Part shown: in pieces, positions 24,489-33,621 of the stretch
Layout of the letters: every line of letters starts with the position of its first letter
Position numbering within the stretch: position 1 is the first letter of the stretch
NCBI GenBank assembly: GCA_015478725.1
Contig: JADMIG010000001.1
Location: 186,001 to 250,000, forward strand
Length of the DNA stretch: 64,000 nt
Direction of reading: 5' to 3'
Origin: Chloroflexota bacterium
Lineage (GTDB): Bacteria > Chloroflexota > Limnocylindria > Limnocylindrales > CSP1-4
Program-made: the position numbers and the translations under genes
Notes under the pieces: generated by a model
What the model saw: only the letters and a program-made list of their open reading frames with translations
Database searches by the model: none
What the model was told of the DNA's origin: nothing

Positions 24489-24496
24489 TCGGCCCG

Positions 24497-25909
24497 ATGA
24501 ACGTCACCTCGATCCCCGCTCCGAAGAGTTCCATCGTCCTCACCGTCGAGCTCCCGCCCGAGCGACTCGATCGCGCCGTGGACGAGGCCGTCCGCCGCCT
24601 GTCCCGCCGGACGAAGGTCGCCGGGTTCCGGCCCGGCAAGGCACCCCGCGCGGTCCTCGAGCGGGTCCTCGGGCCCGAGGCGGTCCACGACGAAGCGGTC
24701 GAGCACCTCGTCTCCGACGCGTACCGGGCGGCGATCCTCGAGCAGGATCTCGTGCCACTGACGAGACCCGAGGTCGAGGTGGTGCGGGCCATCGCGGGCG
24801 AGCCGGTGGTGTTCACGGCCACCGTCCAGGTGCGCCCGGAGGTGACCCTCGGCGACTACCGGAGCTTCACGTTCCGGCCGGAGATCGAGGCGATCGACGA
24901 CGCGAAGGTCGCCACGGTCCTCGACGAGCTGCGCGACCAGAACGCGGCCCTGACCCCCTCCACGGAACCCGCGAAGAAGGGCGACTACGCGATCATCGCC
25001 TATCGCGGTACCCGGGACGGCGAGCCGTTCGAGGGCGGCAGCACGGAGCGGATGCCGCTCATCATCGGGAACGAGCGGCTCATCCCAGGCTTCGAGGACC
25101 ACCTCGTGGGCATCCGGGCGGGGGGATCGACCGCGTTCGACATCGACTTCCCGACGGACTACGCGGAGCCGGGTCTCGCTGGCCGGACCGCCCACTTCGA
25201 GGTTGACCTGCGGGAGCTGCGGACCAAGGTCCTGCCCGATCTCGACGACGAGTTCGCCCGATCCATGGGGGAGTATCCGGACCTCGCCGCGTTCCGGGTG
25301 GACGTTCGCCATCGCCTCGAGCGGAACGCGCTCGACCGGGCTCGCCATGGATTCAGCGACCGGATCATCGACTACGCCGTCGCGAACAGCACTCTCGAGC
25401 TCCCGGACGTCCTCGTGGACCAGGAGATCGAGGTGATGCACGACGAGTTCCGCTCCTCGCTCGTCCGGCAGGGGATCACCGAGGAGGCGTATCTCAAGGT
25501 CGTGAAGCAGACGGAGGCGGACCTCCATGCGGAATTTCGGCCACGGGCCGAGGGTCGGGTGAAGACGCTGCTCGTCCTGTCGAAGATCGCCGAGACGGAA
25601 GGCGTGACGGTGGACGAGGCGACCATCGAGACGGAGATCGCGGCCGCCCGGGTGCGGTATCGCGGGGAGCCGAAGCTCCTCGCGTACTTCGAGTCGGACC
25701 GGGGTCGCGCGTTCCTCCGTAGCACGCTCCGCCGGAGCCAGACGGTGGAGCGACTCGTCGACGAGTGGCTCGTCGCCCATCCCGACCACCCGCCGATCCC
25801 CCACGCCGAGAGCGACGAACCGGCCGCAATCAGCCTCGAATCCGCGGCCGCGTCGGCGGCGATCGGAGCGACCGACCCGGACGCGGGCCCGGCCGCCGAG
25901 CCTCGCTGA
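24497..25909 (+). CDS. tig: trigger factor
   Basis: 470 residues from ATG 24497. The ribosome-binding signature GFRPGKAP lies near residues 42-49, the FKBP-like peptidyl-prolyl isomerase domain spans about 150-240 ([34 protein letters not shown]), and a helical chaperone domain follows to about 435. It docks at the ribosome exit tunnel and shields nascent chains. The last 30 residues are an acidic, Ala-rich low-complexity tail. It heads the tig-clpP-clpX block, a common bacterial arrangement, with 52 bp to clpP. Confidence 0.95.
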   Translation: MNVTSIPAPKSSIVLTVELPPERLDRAVDEAVRRLSRRTKVAGFRPGKAPRAVLERVLGPEAVHDEAVEHLVSDAYRAAILEQDLVPLTRPEVEVVRAIAGEPVVFTATVQVRPEVTLGDYRSFTFRPEIEAIDDAKVATVLDELRDQNAALTPSTEPAKKGDYAIIAYRGTRDGEPFEGGSTERMPLIIGNERLIPGFEDHLVGIRAGGSTAFDIDFPTDYAEPGLAGRTAHFEVDLRELRTKVLPDLDDEFARSMGEYPDLAAFRVDVRHRLERNALDRARHGFSDRIIDYAVANSTLELPDVLVDQEIEVMHDEFRSSLVRQGITEEAYLKVVKQTEADLHAEFRPRAEGRVKTLLVLSKIAETEGVTVDEATIETEIAAARVRYRGEPKLLAYFESDRGRAFLRSTLRRSQTVERLVDEWLVAHPDHPPIPHAESDEPAAISLESAAASAAIGATDPDAGPAAEPR

Positions 25910-25961
25910 CCCCGGCCCTCATCCACTCGACCTGCCAGAAGCTCAGGACTGGAGACCGCCG

Positions 25962-26666
25962 ATGCTCGTGCCGATGGTCATCGAATCGTCGAGTCGCGGG
26001 GAGCGCGCCTACGACATCTACTCGCGGCTCCTCCGGGAGCGGATCATCTTCCTCGGCGATACCGTCGAGGATCACGTGGCGAACCTCGTCATCGCCCAGC
26101 TCCTCTTCCTCGACTCCGAGGATCCGGAGAAGGACATCTACCTCTACATCAACTCGCCGGGTGGCATCGTCACGGCGGGTCTGGCGATCTACGACACGAT
26201 GCAGTACGTCCGCTCACCCGTCAGCACGATCTGTATCGGCATGGCGGCGAGCATGGCGTCCGTCCTCCTCGCCGCCGGGGCGCCGGGCAAGCGCTTCTCG
26301 CTCCCGAACAGCCGGATCATGATCCACCAGGGGTCCGGCGGATTCCGCGGCAACACGCCGGACGTGTTCATCCAGGTGAAGGAGCTCGAGCAGCTCAACG
26401 AGCGGCTCCACGAGATCCTCGCCCACCACACCGGACAGACGGTCGAGAAGATCCGCAAGGACACGGATCGTGACTACTTCATGGCTCCCGAGCAGGCCCG
26501 GGAGTATGGCATCATCGACGCGGTGTATTCGACGGCCGGTGACCCGCTGAGTCTTCGTCGGAGCGGTGCCGGAGCCGCCACGGAGACGGACGCGATGGTG
26601 GGTCCCGCCGAAGCGCCGGCTGCGGCGACGGCGAAGAAGCAGGCAGGGCCGGGAACGGGACGATGA
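25962..26666 (+). CDS. clpP: ATP-dependent Clp protease proteolytic subunit
   Basis: 234 residues. The catalytic triad is Ser97 (GMAASMAS), His122 (RIMIHQ) and Asp171 (DRDYFM), all intact. The first residues [21 protein letters not shown] match the processed N-terminus of ClpP. It forms the tetradecameric peptidase that works with ClpX, encoded 13 bp downstream. The 40-residue Ala-rich extension after residue 190 is longer than usual. The gene ends with TGA just before the clpX GTG. Confidence 0.95.
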   Translation: MLVPMVIESSSRGERAYDIYSRLLRERIIFLGDTVEDHVANLVIAQLLFLDSEDPEKDIYLYINSPGGIVTAGLAIYDTMQYVRSPVSTICIGMAASMASVLLAAGAPGKRFSLPNSRIMIHQGSGGFRGNTPDVFIQVKELEQLNERLHEILAHHTGQTVEKIRKDTDRDYFMAPEQAREYGIIDAVYSTAGDPLSLRRSGAGAATETDAMVGPAEAPAAATAKKQAGPGTGR

Positions 26667-26679
26667 GAGGGACGCGCGA

Positions 26680-27990
26680 GTGACCTCGACGAGCGGCGCG
26701 AAGGGGCCCAAGGTCCCGTACCGCTGCAGCTTCTGCGGCAAGAGCCAGGAACAGGTCCGCAAGCTCATCGCGGGCCAGGGCGTCTACATCTGCGACGAGT
26801 GCATCAACCTCTGCCAGGAGATCATCGAGGAGGAGATGCTCGAGGCGCCGAAGGCGAAGCCGTCGAGCACCAAGCTCCCGAACCCACGCCAGATCACCTT
26901 TTCCCTCGATCAGTACGTGATCAGCCAGGAGCGCGCGAAGAAGGTCCTCTCGGTCGCCGTCTACAACCACTACAAGCGGATCAACGCCGGCCATGCCGTC
27001 GACGAGGTGGAGCTCCAGAAGTCGAACGTGCTCCTCGTCGGGCCCACCGGCTCGGGCAAGACGCTCCTTGCCCAGACCCTCGCCCGCGTCCTCGACGTGC
27101 CGTTCTGCATCGCCGACGCGACGTCGCTCACGGAGGCGGGGTACGTCGGCGAGGACGTCGAGAACATCCTCCTCAGGCTCATCCAGGCGGCGGACTTCGA
27201 CGTGGCGCGGGCCCAGCGGGGGATCATCTACATCGACGAGATCGACAAGATCGCCAGGAAGGCGGATAACCCCTCGATCACACGCGACGTCTCCGGCGAG
27301 GGCGTCCAGCAGGCGCTCCTCAAGATCCTCGAGGGAACCGTCGCCAACGTCCCGCCCCAGGGCGGCCGGAAGCATCCGCACCAGGACTTCATCCAGATCG
27401 ACACGACGAACGTCCTGTTCATCTGCGGCGGCGCCTTCGACGGTCTCGAGAAGATCGTCGAGGAACGGGTGGGCAAGCGCGGGATCGGCTTCGGAACCGA
27501 GACGGCGGTCTCGAAGGCGGACCGGTCGAAGATCCTCGAGCGACTCATGCCGGAGGACCTCCTCAAGTTCGGGCTCATCCCGGAGTTCATCGGCCGCCTG
27601 CCGGTGATCGTCACCCTCGCGACGCTCACGGCGGAGGATCTCGTCCGCGTGCTCACCGAGCCGAAGAACGCGGTCACCCGCCAGTTCCAGCGGTTCCTCC
27701 AGCTCGACAAGGTGGAGCTCGTGTTCACCCCGGGCGCGCTCGTCGCCGCCGCCGATGTCGCCCTCGACCGAAAGACCGGGGCACGCGCCCTCCGCTCGAT
27801 CGTCGAGGAATCGCTGCTCGAGGTGATGTTCGACATCCCGGAGCGGACGGACATCCGCAAGTGCATCATCACCGAGGAGACGATCCGCCAGGGCCGCCCG
27901 CCGCTCCTCCTCACGAAGTCCGACGTGGATCAGGGCGTCGACGAGACGAACTACGAAGACTGGCTCGCCGAACGGGGCGAGACCGCCTAG
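26680..27990 (+). CDS. clpX: ATP-dependent Clp protease ATPase subunit ClpX
   Basis: 436 residues from GTG 26680; the frame extends further upstream only as Arg-rich sequence overlapping clpP. The zinc finger CSFC...CDEC is at the N-terminus, followed by Walker [18 protein letters not shown], Walker [10 protein letters not shown], the GGRKHPHQ pore loop (RKH) and the sensor-2 [11 protein letters not shown]. It unfolds substrates and feeds them to ClpP. It is the last gene of tig-clpP-clpX and is followed by a hairpin at 28045-28068. Confidence 0.95.
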   Translation: MTSTSGAKGPKVPYRCSFCGKSQEQVRKLIAGQGVYICDECINLCQEIIEEEMLEAPKAKPSSTKLPNPRQITFSLDQYVISQERAKKVLSVAVYNHYKRINAGHAVDEVELQKSNVLLVGPTGSGKTLLAQTLARVLDVPFCIADATSLTEAGYVGEDVENILLRLIQAADFDVARAQRGIIYIDEIDKIARKADNPSITRDVSGEGVQQALLKILEGTVANVPPQGGRKHPHQDFIQIDTTNVLFICGGAFDGLEKIVEERVGKRGIGFGTETAVSKADRSKILERLMPEDLLKFGLIPEFIGRLPVIVTLATLTAEDLVRVLTEPKNAVTRQFQRFLQLDKVELVFTPGALVAAADVALDRKTGARALRSIVEESLLEVMFDIPERTDIRKCIITEETIRQGRPPLLLTKSDVDQGVDETNYEDWLAERGETA

Positions 27991-28044
27991 ACGAGGTTCC
28001 AGGGGTCCCGAGTTTGCCGGGGCCGCGGGGTGCGGGGCCGGGCG

Positions 28045-28068
28045 CTCGACCGCCCCGGCGCGGTCGAG
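28045..28068 (+). terminator. hairpin downstream of clpX
   Basis: A perfect 8-bp stem CTCGACCG/CGGTCGAG with an 8-nt GC-rich loop, 55 bp after the clpX stop. No T-tract follows, so it is a weak terminator candidate. Confidence 0.4.
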
Positions 28069-28181
28069 GCCGCCAGATGGGCTGACTCCCGGCTGGCGGG
28101 ACCTATCCGGATGTGATGCGGCCGGCGGTGCCCTCGGGGCGGCCATCGCTCGTCGAGTTCGCATTCCAGCTGCGCGATCTC

Positions 28182-28271
28182 CCATCTGGTGGGCGTTGGC
28201 CGAAGTCAGACGACCGGGCCCCCAGCCCGGCAGGCGACCGATCCGGATAACGCCCACCGGGCGGTAGATGG
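28182..28271. repeat. inverted element related to the dispersed repeat (copy C)
   Basis: Arms GGTGGGCGTT (28188-28197) and AACGCCCACC (28249-28258) pair perfectly, and the outer words CCATCT (28182-28187) and AGATGG (28266-28271) also pair after a 7-nt insertion. The core GGTGGGCGTTGG also occurs at the inverted-repeat arm of copy B, and AGATGGCC recurs in copies A and B. The middle is unrelated. It looks like a shorter member of the same family. Confidence 0.45.
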
Positions 28272-28303
28272 CCGAAGTCCGGCAGGTCCGGGCCGCGCGG
28301 CGG

Positions 28304-28744
28304 TCAACCGCCCGACGGTTCCCAGCCGGCCACCGCGAGCTCGAAGCCCTCGAATTCGAACGCGGGGCTCACCGTGCAGCCGACGAGCGTCCACGATCCG
28401 AGCGAGCGCGCCGCCTGCCACGAGCCGGCCGGCACCGTCGCCTGCGGGCGCTCACCTGCCGCGAGCTCGACCCCGAGGATCGTCCGTGCGGCAGCGCGGC
28501 CGTCGGCGGCGATGCCGAGCTCGAGCGGGGATCCGGCGTAGAAGTGCCACGTCTCGTCGGCGTCGACGCGGTGCCAGGCCGATCGCTCGCCTTGGCGCAG
28601 GAGGAAGTAGATCGCCGAGCTCGTCGCGCGACCGCCGTCGACCGCCGTCGTTCGCCACGTCTCCGCGTACCAGCCACCCTCCGGATGCGGGCGCAGCGAG
28701 AGGCGCGCGATGATGTCGTCCGGGTCGGTGTCTTCGTGGGTCAT
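28304..28744 (-). CDS. cupin superfamily protein (DUF985)
   Basis: 146 residues from ATG 28744. The DUF985 signature LRPHPEGGWYAETWR is near the start, followed by SSAIYFLLRQGERSAWHRV and a cupin barrel with ETWHFYAG and ELAAGERPQATVPAGSWQAA. Some relatives are annotated as cupin_5 or uncharacterised; metal-binding His residues are partly present. Function is unknown. A TACGCT box lies 8 nt before the start. The frame also extends to 28849, but that part is encoded by the tandem repeat and is rejected. Confidence 0.8.
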   Translation of the reverse strand: MTHEDTDPDDIIARLSLRPHPEGGWYAETWRTTAVDGGRATSSAIYFLLRQGERSAWHRVDADETWHFYAGSPLELGIAADGRAAARTILGVELAAGERPQATVPAGSWQAARSLGSWTLVGCTVSPAFEFEGFELAVAGWEPSGG

Positions 28745-28752
28745 CGCCGTCC

Positions 28753-28758
28753 AGCGTA
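28753..28758 (-). promoter_or_regulatory. -10 box of leaderless promoter (cupin gene)
   Basis: TACGCT on the minus strand, preceded by GC, 8 nt before the ATG at 28744. Confidence 0.5.
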
Positions 28759-28780
28759 GCGCGTGGCGCGTGGCGACCCG

Positions 28781-28843
28781 CCCGGAGCCGGGCTCATGGC
28801 GGGGACCCGGAGCCGGGCTCATGGCGGGGACCCGGAGCCGGGC
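28781..28843. repeat. 25-bp tandem repeat, 2.5 copies
   Basis: The unit starting CCCGGAGCCGGGCTCATGG is repeated exactly at 28781-28805 and 28806-28830, with a third partial copy to 28843. Each unit holds the palindrome CCCGGAGCCGGG-like core. It lies between two divergent genes. Confidence 0.85.
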
Positions 28844-29151
28844 ACCCATTCATCGACCGTGTAGATGTTGGGCGCGAACCTGCTCTCGGATCGACCGATC
28901 GCGGTGCACGGTATCGGAGGTGCCGATATCCGGGCGGATACCGGGTGGCGTTGACTCGTCGGTGCGGATCCAGCGTCCAACGGGGTCTCGCGGGCGCGCC
29001 TTGCATCGACCGATCGGATATACGGTGCGAGATCGGGCACGTGGTGCGAAGCGAGGCTGGATCTGCTGCGGCCGGATCCGCTGCGGCCGCCCTGCGCATG
29101 TGCCTGGCCCCCGCACCCGCACCCGCCTCATGCCCGCCGGTGACCGCGTGC

Positions 29152-29157
29152 TACGAT
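29152..29157 (+). promoter_or_regulatory. extended -10 box of valS
   Basis: TACGAT preceded by GTGC, matching the window's TGC-TAnnnT pattern. The transcript would begin near 29164, giving a short leader before the GTG at 29228. Confidence 0.45.
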
Positions 29158-29227
29158 CGGCCGCCGGGCACCGATCGCGATGATCGGCTCGCCCCGGGAG
29201 CGATCGGATCATGCGGGCAGGGGAGCG

Positions 29228-31963
29228 GTGAGCGGGACAGACGCGACGGATCGAACGCTCGAGAAGGCCTATCGCCCAGCCGGCGTCGAGGCCCAGGTCT
29301 ACGATCGCTGGCTCGCGGCGGACGTCTTCGCGCCGGACGGTGCCGGGTCGCGTGCGGATCCGGCCGCGGCGCCCTTCGTGATCATCCAGCCGCCCCCGAA
29401 CGTCACCGGTTCGCTCCATCTCGGGCACGCGCAGCGGTCGTCCGTCGAGGACCTCATGATCCGTCACGCGCGGATGCAGCGGCGACCCGCGCTCTTCCTG
29501 CCCGGTCTCGACCACGCCTCGATCGCCGCCCAGTTCGTCCTCGACCGGATCCTCGCAGGGGAGGGGGAGAGCCGCGAGTCCCTCGGCCGCGAGCGGTACC
29601 TGGAACGGATGCGCGCGTTCGTCGCCGAGACGCGGGCCACGATCGTGGGCCAGCAGCGGCGCGTCGGCGCCTCGCTCGACTGGAGCCGGCTCCGCTTCAC
29701 CATGGACGAGGGATCCGCCCGTGCCGTCCGCGAGGCGTTCGTCCGGCTCCACCGCGATGGCCTCGCCTATCGGACCGAGGCACTCGTCAACTGGTGTCCC
29801 GGCTGCCAGACAAGCGTCTCCGATCTCGAGGTCGCGCCGACGCCGGAGACCGGGACGCTCTGGTCGATCCGCTACCACCTCATCGATGAGGCGACCGGAG
29901 CAGCTGATCCGAGCGCCACCATCACAGTGGCGACGACCCGTCCCGAGACGCTCCTCGGAGACACGGCGGTCGCCGTCCATCCCGACGACGATCGCTATCG
30001 GGCCATGGTCGGGCGCCGGGCGCTCATCCCGTTCGTCGAGCGACCGGTGCCGGTCATCGCCGACCCGATGGTCGACCCGGCGTTCGGGACGGGCGCGGTG
30101 AAGATCACCCCGGCCCACGATCACGACGACGCTGCCACCGGCCAGCGTCACGGCCTCCCGATGATCACGGTTCTCGACGACGAAGCCCGGGTCGTCGCGG
30201 GGTTCGGGCCGTTCGGGGGTCTCAGCCGGGAGGTCGCCCGGCGGGAGATCGTCGCCGCGCTCACGATGCGGGGCGACCTCGCCGGATCCGCGGCCCACGA
30301 GATGGTGATCGGTCGCTGCCAGCGGAGCGATGACGTCATCGAACCGCGGCTCAAGACCCAGTGGTTCATCCGGACCGGTCCCCTCGCGGCGGCGGCGCTG
30401 GAGGCGACGCGGTCCGGCCGGACGCGGATCCTGCCCGAGCGGTTCGAGAAGACCTGGGAGCACTGGCTCACCGAGATCCGCGATTGGAACGTGAGCCGCC
30501 AACTGTGGTGGGGCCACCGCATCCCGGCCTGGTACTGCCCTGACGGCCACCTGACGGTGACCGTGGAGGTGGCCGGCCCCGCTGCCTGCGCGGTCTGCGG
30601 CGGGACGCCCCTCATCCAGGACCCCGACATCTTCGACACGTGGTTCAGCTCGGGCCTCTGGCCGTTCTCGACACTCGGCTGGCCGGACGAGACGACCGAC
30701 TATCGGCGCTACTACCCGGGCACGGTGATGGAGACGGGTTACGACATCATCTTCTTCTGGGTCGCCCGGATGATGATGCTCGGCATCGAGCTCACGGGCA
30801 GACCGCCGTTCGAGGTCGTCAACCTGTCCGGCCTCATCCGCGACCCGTACGGCCAGAAGATGAGCAAGACGAAGGGCAACGTCGTCGATCCGCTCGAGGT
30901 CATCGACGAGACCGGCGCGGATGCGCTCCGCTTCGCCCTCATCCATGGCGCGACCGCCGGCAACGATCAGCGGTTCAGCCGGGAGAAGCTCGAGAACGCC
31001 CGCAACTTCGCGAACAAGCTCTGGAACGCCGCTCGCTACGTGCTCGGAGCGCGACCCGTCTCGCTCGCTCCCGGTGCCCGCCGTGAGCGCCCCGACCCGG
31101 CCCGTCTCGGTCCCGCCGACCGCTGGCTTCGTTCACGCGTCGCGGCGACGGTCGCGGCCGTGGATGTCGCCATGGCGACATACGCCTTCGGCGAGGTCAC
31201 GCGTCTCCTCTACGAGGCCATCTGGAACGAGTTCTGCGACTGGGCCATCGAGCTCGCGAAGACGCGGCTCGGGGACGCCCGGATCGCGCCGGCCGAGCGG
31301 GAGGCGACGTGGTGGACGCTTGTCGACGCACTCGACGTGTACCTCCGCCTGCTCCATCCGGTCATGCCCTTCGTGAGTGAGGTGATCTGGGAGGCGATCC
31401 CGCACGAGGACGGTGACCCGGCCCTCCTCATCGTCGCCGATTGGCCGATAGCGGGGCCTCGAGAGGCGGAGGTCGAAGCGTCCGTCGAGGCGGTCCTCGG
31501 CCTTGTGCGCGGGATCCGCAACGCCCGGGCAGAGGCGCGTGTCGAGCCGGGGGCCTGGCTGCCCGTCGAGGTGTATGTCCCGGCCGTGATCGGGCCCGTG
31601 TTCGAGGCGCTTCGAGGCGGCGTCGAACGGCTCGCACGCGCCCGTCCCCTCGAACGGCAGCTGACGCGCGAGGCGCTCGAGGCGACTGCCGCAGGTTCTG
31701 GTCTCGCCGTGCTCGCCGGCGAGCTCGAGGCCGTCATCGGGCGAGGTCCCGCCGCGAGTGTGGGCGCGATCTCCGCCGACGGCGATCGGGCTCGACTCGC
31801 GAGGGAGCTCGAGGAGGCGCGGCGCCTCCTCGCGGCCGCCCGGGCCCGGCTTGCGGACCCGGCATTCGTGTCGCGGGCTCCGACGTCCGTGGTGGACGGC
31901 GCGCGGGTCCGGGCCGACGAACTGGAGGAGCGGGTCGCCCGCCTCGAGACGCGGTCCCGCTGA
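29228..31963 (+). CDS. valS: valyl-tRNA synthetase
   Basis: 911 residues. HIGH motif in PPPNVTGSLHLGHAQ near residue 55 and KMSKS in GQKMSKTKGNVVDP; the large editing domain between them has TTRPETLLGDTAVAV. The C-terminal ARLADPAFVSRAPTSVV coiled-coil region is the usual tRNA-binding arm. It attaches valine to tRNA-Val. The start is uncertain: GTG 29228 has AGGGGAG only 2 nt before it, whereas ATG 29180 lies 16 nt after a likely transcription start and would add 16 residues. Confidence 0.93.
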   Translation: MSGTDATDRTLEKAYRPAGVEAQVYDRWLAADVFAPDGAGSRADPAAAPFVIIQPPPNVTGSLHLGHAQRSSVEDLMIRHARMQRRPALFLPGLDHASIAAQFVLDRILAGEGESRESLGRERYLERMRAFVAETRATIVGQQRRVGASLDWSRLRFTMDEGSARAVREAFVRLHRDGLAYRTEALVNWCPGCQTSVSDLEVAPTPETGTLWSIRYHLIDEATGAADPSATITVATTRPETLLGDTAVAVHPDDDRYRAMVGRRALIPFVERPVPVIADPMVDPAFGTGAVKITPAHDHDDAATGQRHGLPMITVLDDEARVVAGFGPFGGLSREVARREIVAALTMRGDLAGSAAHEMVIGRCQRSDDVIEPRLKTQWFIRTGPLAAAALEATRSGRTRILPERFEKTWEHWLTEIRDWNVSRQLWWGHRIPAWYCPDGHLTVTVEVAGPAACAVCGGTPLIQDPDIFDTWFSSGLWPFSTLGWPDETTDYRRYYPGTVMETGYDIIFFWVARMMMLGIELTGRPPFEVVNLSGLIRDPYGQKMSKTKGNVVDPLEVIDETGADALRFALIHGATAGNDQRFSREKLENARNFANKLWNAARYVLGARPVSLAPGARRERPDPARLGPADRWLRSRVAATVAAVDVAMATYAFGEVTRLLYEAIWNEFCDWAIELAKTRLGDARIAPAEREATWWTLVDALDVYLRLLHPVMPFVSEVIWEAIPHEDGDPALLIVADWPIAGPREAEVEASVEAVLGLVRGIRNARAEARVEPGAWLPVEVYVPAVIGPVFEALRGGVERLARARPLERQLTREALEATAAGSGLAVLAGELEAVIGRGPAASVGAISADGDRARLARELEEARRLLAAARARLADPAFVSRAPTSVVDGARVRADELEERVARLETRSR

Positions 31964-32039
31964 CCGAACGCCCACGGACCGAACGCGCACGCTGTCCAAA
32001 GGCCCACGGACCGAGGGCGGATCCGGCTCGGACCGCTGC

Positions 32040-32045
32040 TACCAT
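32040..32045 (+). promoter_or_regulatory. extended -10 box upstream of the 32081 gene
   Basis: TACCAT preceded by TGC. Unlike the leaderless genes, the start codon is 35 nt downstream and has AGGAG at a usable distance. Confidence 0.45.
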
Positions 32046-32080
32046 ATCGGCCAACCATCCGGACCAGGAGTCGCCCCATC

Positions 32081-32827
32081 GTGCCGCTCGATTTCCTCAA
32101 GCGAAGGAATGCCGACCAGAAGGCCGCGGACGCGCCGCCGGCGGCTTCCGCGACTCTGCCCGAGGAGATCGTCGCCGAGGAGCATCAGCTCAAGCTGTAC
32201 TACGCGGGCAAGAGCAGCGAGGGAGTCCGCATGAAGGTGGGCCCCGGGGCGATGAGCGAGCTGCCGTCCATGCTCATGGGGCTCGCGAAGAGCGAGATCG
32301 AGGTCGTCGAGCCGCTGCCCATCGAGTTCGGCCAGGCGAGCCCCGTCATCAGTCGGCCCTCCGAGGCGATGCAGTGGCTCAACGCCCATCACATCCACGG
32401 ACCGATCACACGCCACGCGCTCGTCGTCCTGGAGTCGATCGATGCGATCGATCTCGCCTTCGATACGTTCGCCTGCGCGCTCCTCGACGGCGAGACGGAC
32501 ACGTCGGGGTATCCCGAGTACAACGCGATCATCGGCGGCGTCGTCGCGCACTGGGACGAGACGACCGGCGATCTGCTCGTCCGATCCGTCGTGGGCTGGG
32601 GTGGCCGCGGCGTCCGGGGCGACACGGACCGCATCGGGGCGCGGATCCTCGGCGGCCTGCTGACGAACGTCCTCGCGAACCAGCACGCCCTCGGCATCAC
32701 CGCGATCGAGCGGCCGGTGCCGGCCGCCGGGCGAGGGGGACTCGTGTGCGCCCACTGCGGCTTCGCCTCGGCGCACGAGCGGGCGTTCTACTGCCCGAAA
32801 TGCGGCATGCGCCTCCTTCGCGGCTGA
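32081..32827 (+). CDS. unknown protein with C-terminal zinc ribbon
   Basis: 248 residues from GTG 32081 with AGGAG 12 nt upstream. The centre (HQLKLYYAGKSSEGVRMKV, then HHIHGPITRHALVVLESID) is a mixed alpha/beta domain that I do not recognise. It ends in CAHCGFASAHERAFYCPKC, a four-cysteine ribbon. It precedes fmdB by 22 bp and the excisionase-like gene, forming a small run of Cys4 proteins. No membrane segment. Function unknown. Confidence 0.7.
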   Translation: MPLDFLKRRNADQKAADAPPAASATLPEEIVAEEHQLKLYYAGKSSEGVRMKVGPGAMSELPSMLMGLAKSEIEVVEPLPIEFGQASPVISRPSEAMQWLNAHHIHGPITRHALVVLESIDAIDLAFDTFACALLDGETDTSGYPEYNAIIGGVVAHWDETTGDLLVRSVVGWGGRGVRGDTDRIGARILGGLLTNVLANQHALGITAIERPVPAAGRGGLVCAHCGFASAHERAFYCPKCGMRLLRG

Positions 32828-32849
32828 CGGCGCGTCCGTTCGAGCTCCG

Positions 32850-33362
32850 ATGCCGATCTACGACTACGTCTGTCGCGCCTGCGGTCACCGGCTGGAGGTC
32901 ATCCACGGCCTCCACGACCACGGGCCCGTCGAATGCCCGAACTGCCATGCCCGCGCGATGAGGAAGGCGATCTCGGCGCCCGCGGTCGTCTTCAAGGGAA
33001 GCGGCTGGGCGAAGAAGGATCGCGGGAACGCGGCGTCCACCAGGGCCGCGGCGAAGGCGGCGGGCGACGGACCGTCGACGACTCCCGGCGACGGCTCCAC
33101 CACGCCCAGCGAGGGCAGGACCGCGGCTCGCGAAGGCTCGACCTCGTCCGGCGACCGCGAAACCGCATCTCGCGACGGTGCGACCGCATCGCGCGAAGGC
33201 GGGACCGCATCTCGCGAAGGCGGAACCACATCCGGCGACGGCGCGAACGCATCCGGTGACGCCTCAACGCCCGGCTCTGCCTCCTCCGGGACCGCGTCGC
33301 GGCCGGTCAAGCACGGATCGGCGGCCGGCGCGGGGACGGGCAGCCCGGGCTCGACGGACTGA
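32850..33362 (+). CDS. FmdB-family zinc ribbon protein with 7-residue repeat tail
   Basis: 170 residues. The first 50 are a standard FmdB domain: MPIYDYVCRACGHRLEV, then CPNCHARAMRKAISAPA. FmdB relatives are small putative regulators of amide utilisation. After residue 75 the protein is a disordered tail made of nine 7-residue units with consensus T-A-S-R-E-G-G, encoded by 21-nt repeats at 33078-33266. Ordinary FmdB proteins are 70-110 residues and lack this. The tail may be a linker or may vary in copy number. Confidence 0.8.
   Translation: MPIYDYVCRACGHRLEVIHGLHDHGPVECPNCHARAMRKAISAPAVVFKGSGWAKKDRGNAASTRAAAKAAGDGPSTTPGDGSTTPSEGRTAAREGSTSSGDRETASRDGATASREGGTASREGGTTSGDGANASGDASTPGSASSGTASRPVKHGSAAGAGTGSPGSTD
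33078..33266 (+). repeat. 21-nt in-frame minisatellite, nine units
   Basis: Nine consecutive 21-nt units encode the degenerate heptapeptide T-[TA]-[PS]-[GRS]-[ED]-G-[GS]. Units at 33183 and 33204 differ at only a few bases (each starts ACCGCATC). The repeat is inside the FmdB tail and keeps the frame. Confidence 0.8.
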
Positions 33363-33366
33363 CGCG

Positions 33367-33606
33367 ATGCCCGCCGCGGCCGACTGGATCACGCTCAGCG
33401 AGGCGTCCGAGCTCCTCGCCGCGTCGAACATCCGCTTCCGGCCCGCCACGATCGGCGGGTGGGCGCGGTCCGGCCGGCTTCAGAGCATCAAGCTCGGCGG
33501 CCGGCGGTTCGTCCGCCGCGGCGAGGTGAAGGCCCTCGTCGCACCCCCGCGTCGCATCCGGGCGGACGAGCTCCAGCCGGGACTCTTCGAAGAGCTCGGC
33601 GGCTGA
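33367..33606 (+). CDS. excisionase-like helix-turn-helix protein
   Basis: 79 residues from ATG 33367, 4 bp after the FmdB stop. WITLSEASELLAASNIRFRPATIGGWARSGRLQSIKLGGRRFVRRGEV (written here only as landmarks WITLSEASELL and IKLGGRRFVRRGEV) is a MerR/Xis-type winged helix that recognises DNA. No recombinase lies beside it, so it is more likely a local regulator than a phage excisionase. Confidence 0.75.
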   Translation: MPAAADWITLSEASELLAASNIRFRPATIGGWARSGRLQSIKLGGRRFVRRGEVKALVAPPRRIRADELQPGLFEELGG

Positions 33607-33621
33607 CACCGGCGCCGGCTG

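Larger units (their letters stand above)
24164..24496. other. intergenic region upstream of tig
   Basis: 333 bp marking the right edge of the accessory region. The left 280 bp hold no supportable gene. The right end holds a perfect palindrome at 24458-24480 and the tig -10 box at 24483-24488. Confidence 0.6.
27991..28303. other. intergenic region after clpX
   Basis: 313 bp between the convergent clpX and cupin genes. It holds the hairpin at 28045-28068 and the repeat-related inverted element at 28182-28271. No gene is supportable. Confidence 0.6.
28745..29227. other. divergent region cupin / valS
   Basis: 483 bp. It contains the cupin -10 box at 28753-28758, the 25-bp tandem repeat at 28781-28843, two loosely similar stretches near 28889 and 29004 (both with ATCGACCGATCG), and an extended -10 box for valS at 29152-29157. 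I looked for a T-box leader upstream of valS and did not see the conserved GGTGGNACC element. Confidence 0.55.

Noticed and set aside
28850-29227. T-box riboswitch before valS
   Set aside because: The conserved GGTGGNACC antiterminator element was not found and the likely leader is short.
33367-33606. Prophage excisionase
   Set aside because: No integrase, att repeats or phage genes lie nearby; it sits among conserved chromosomal genes.
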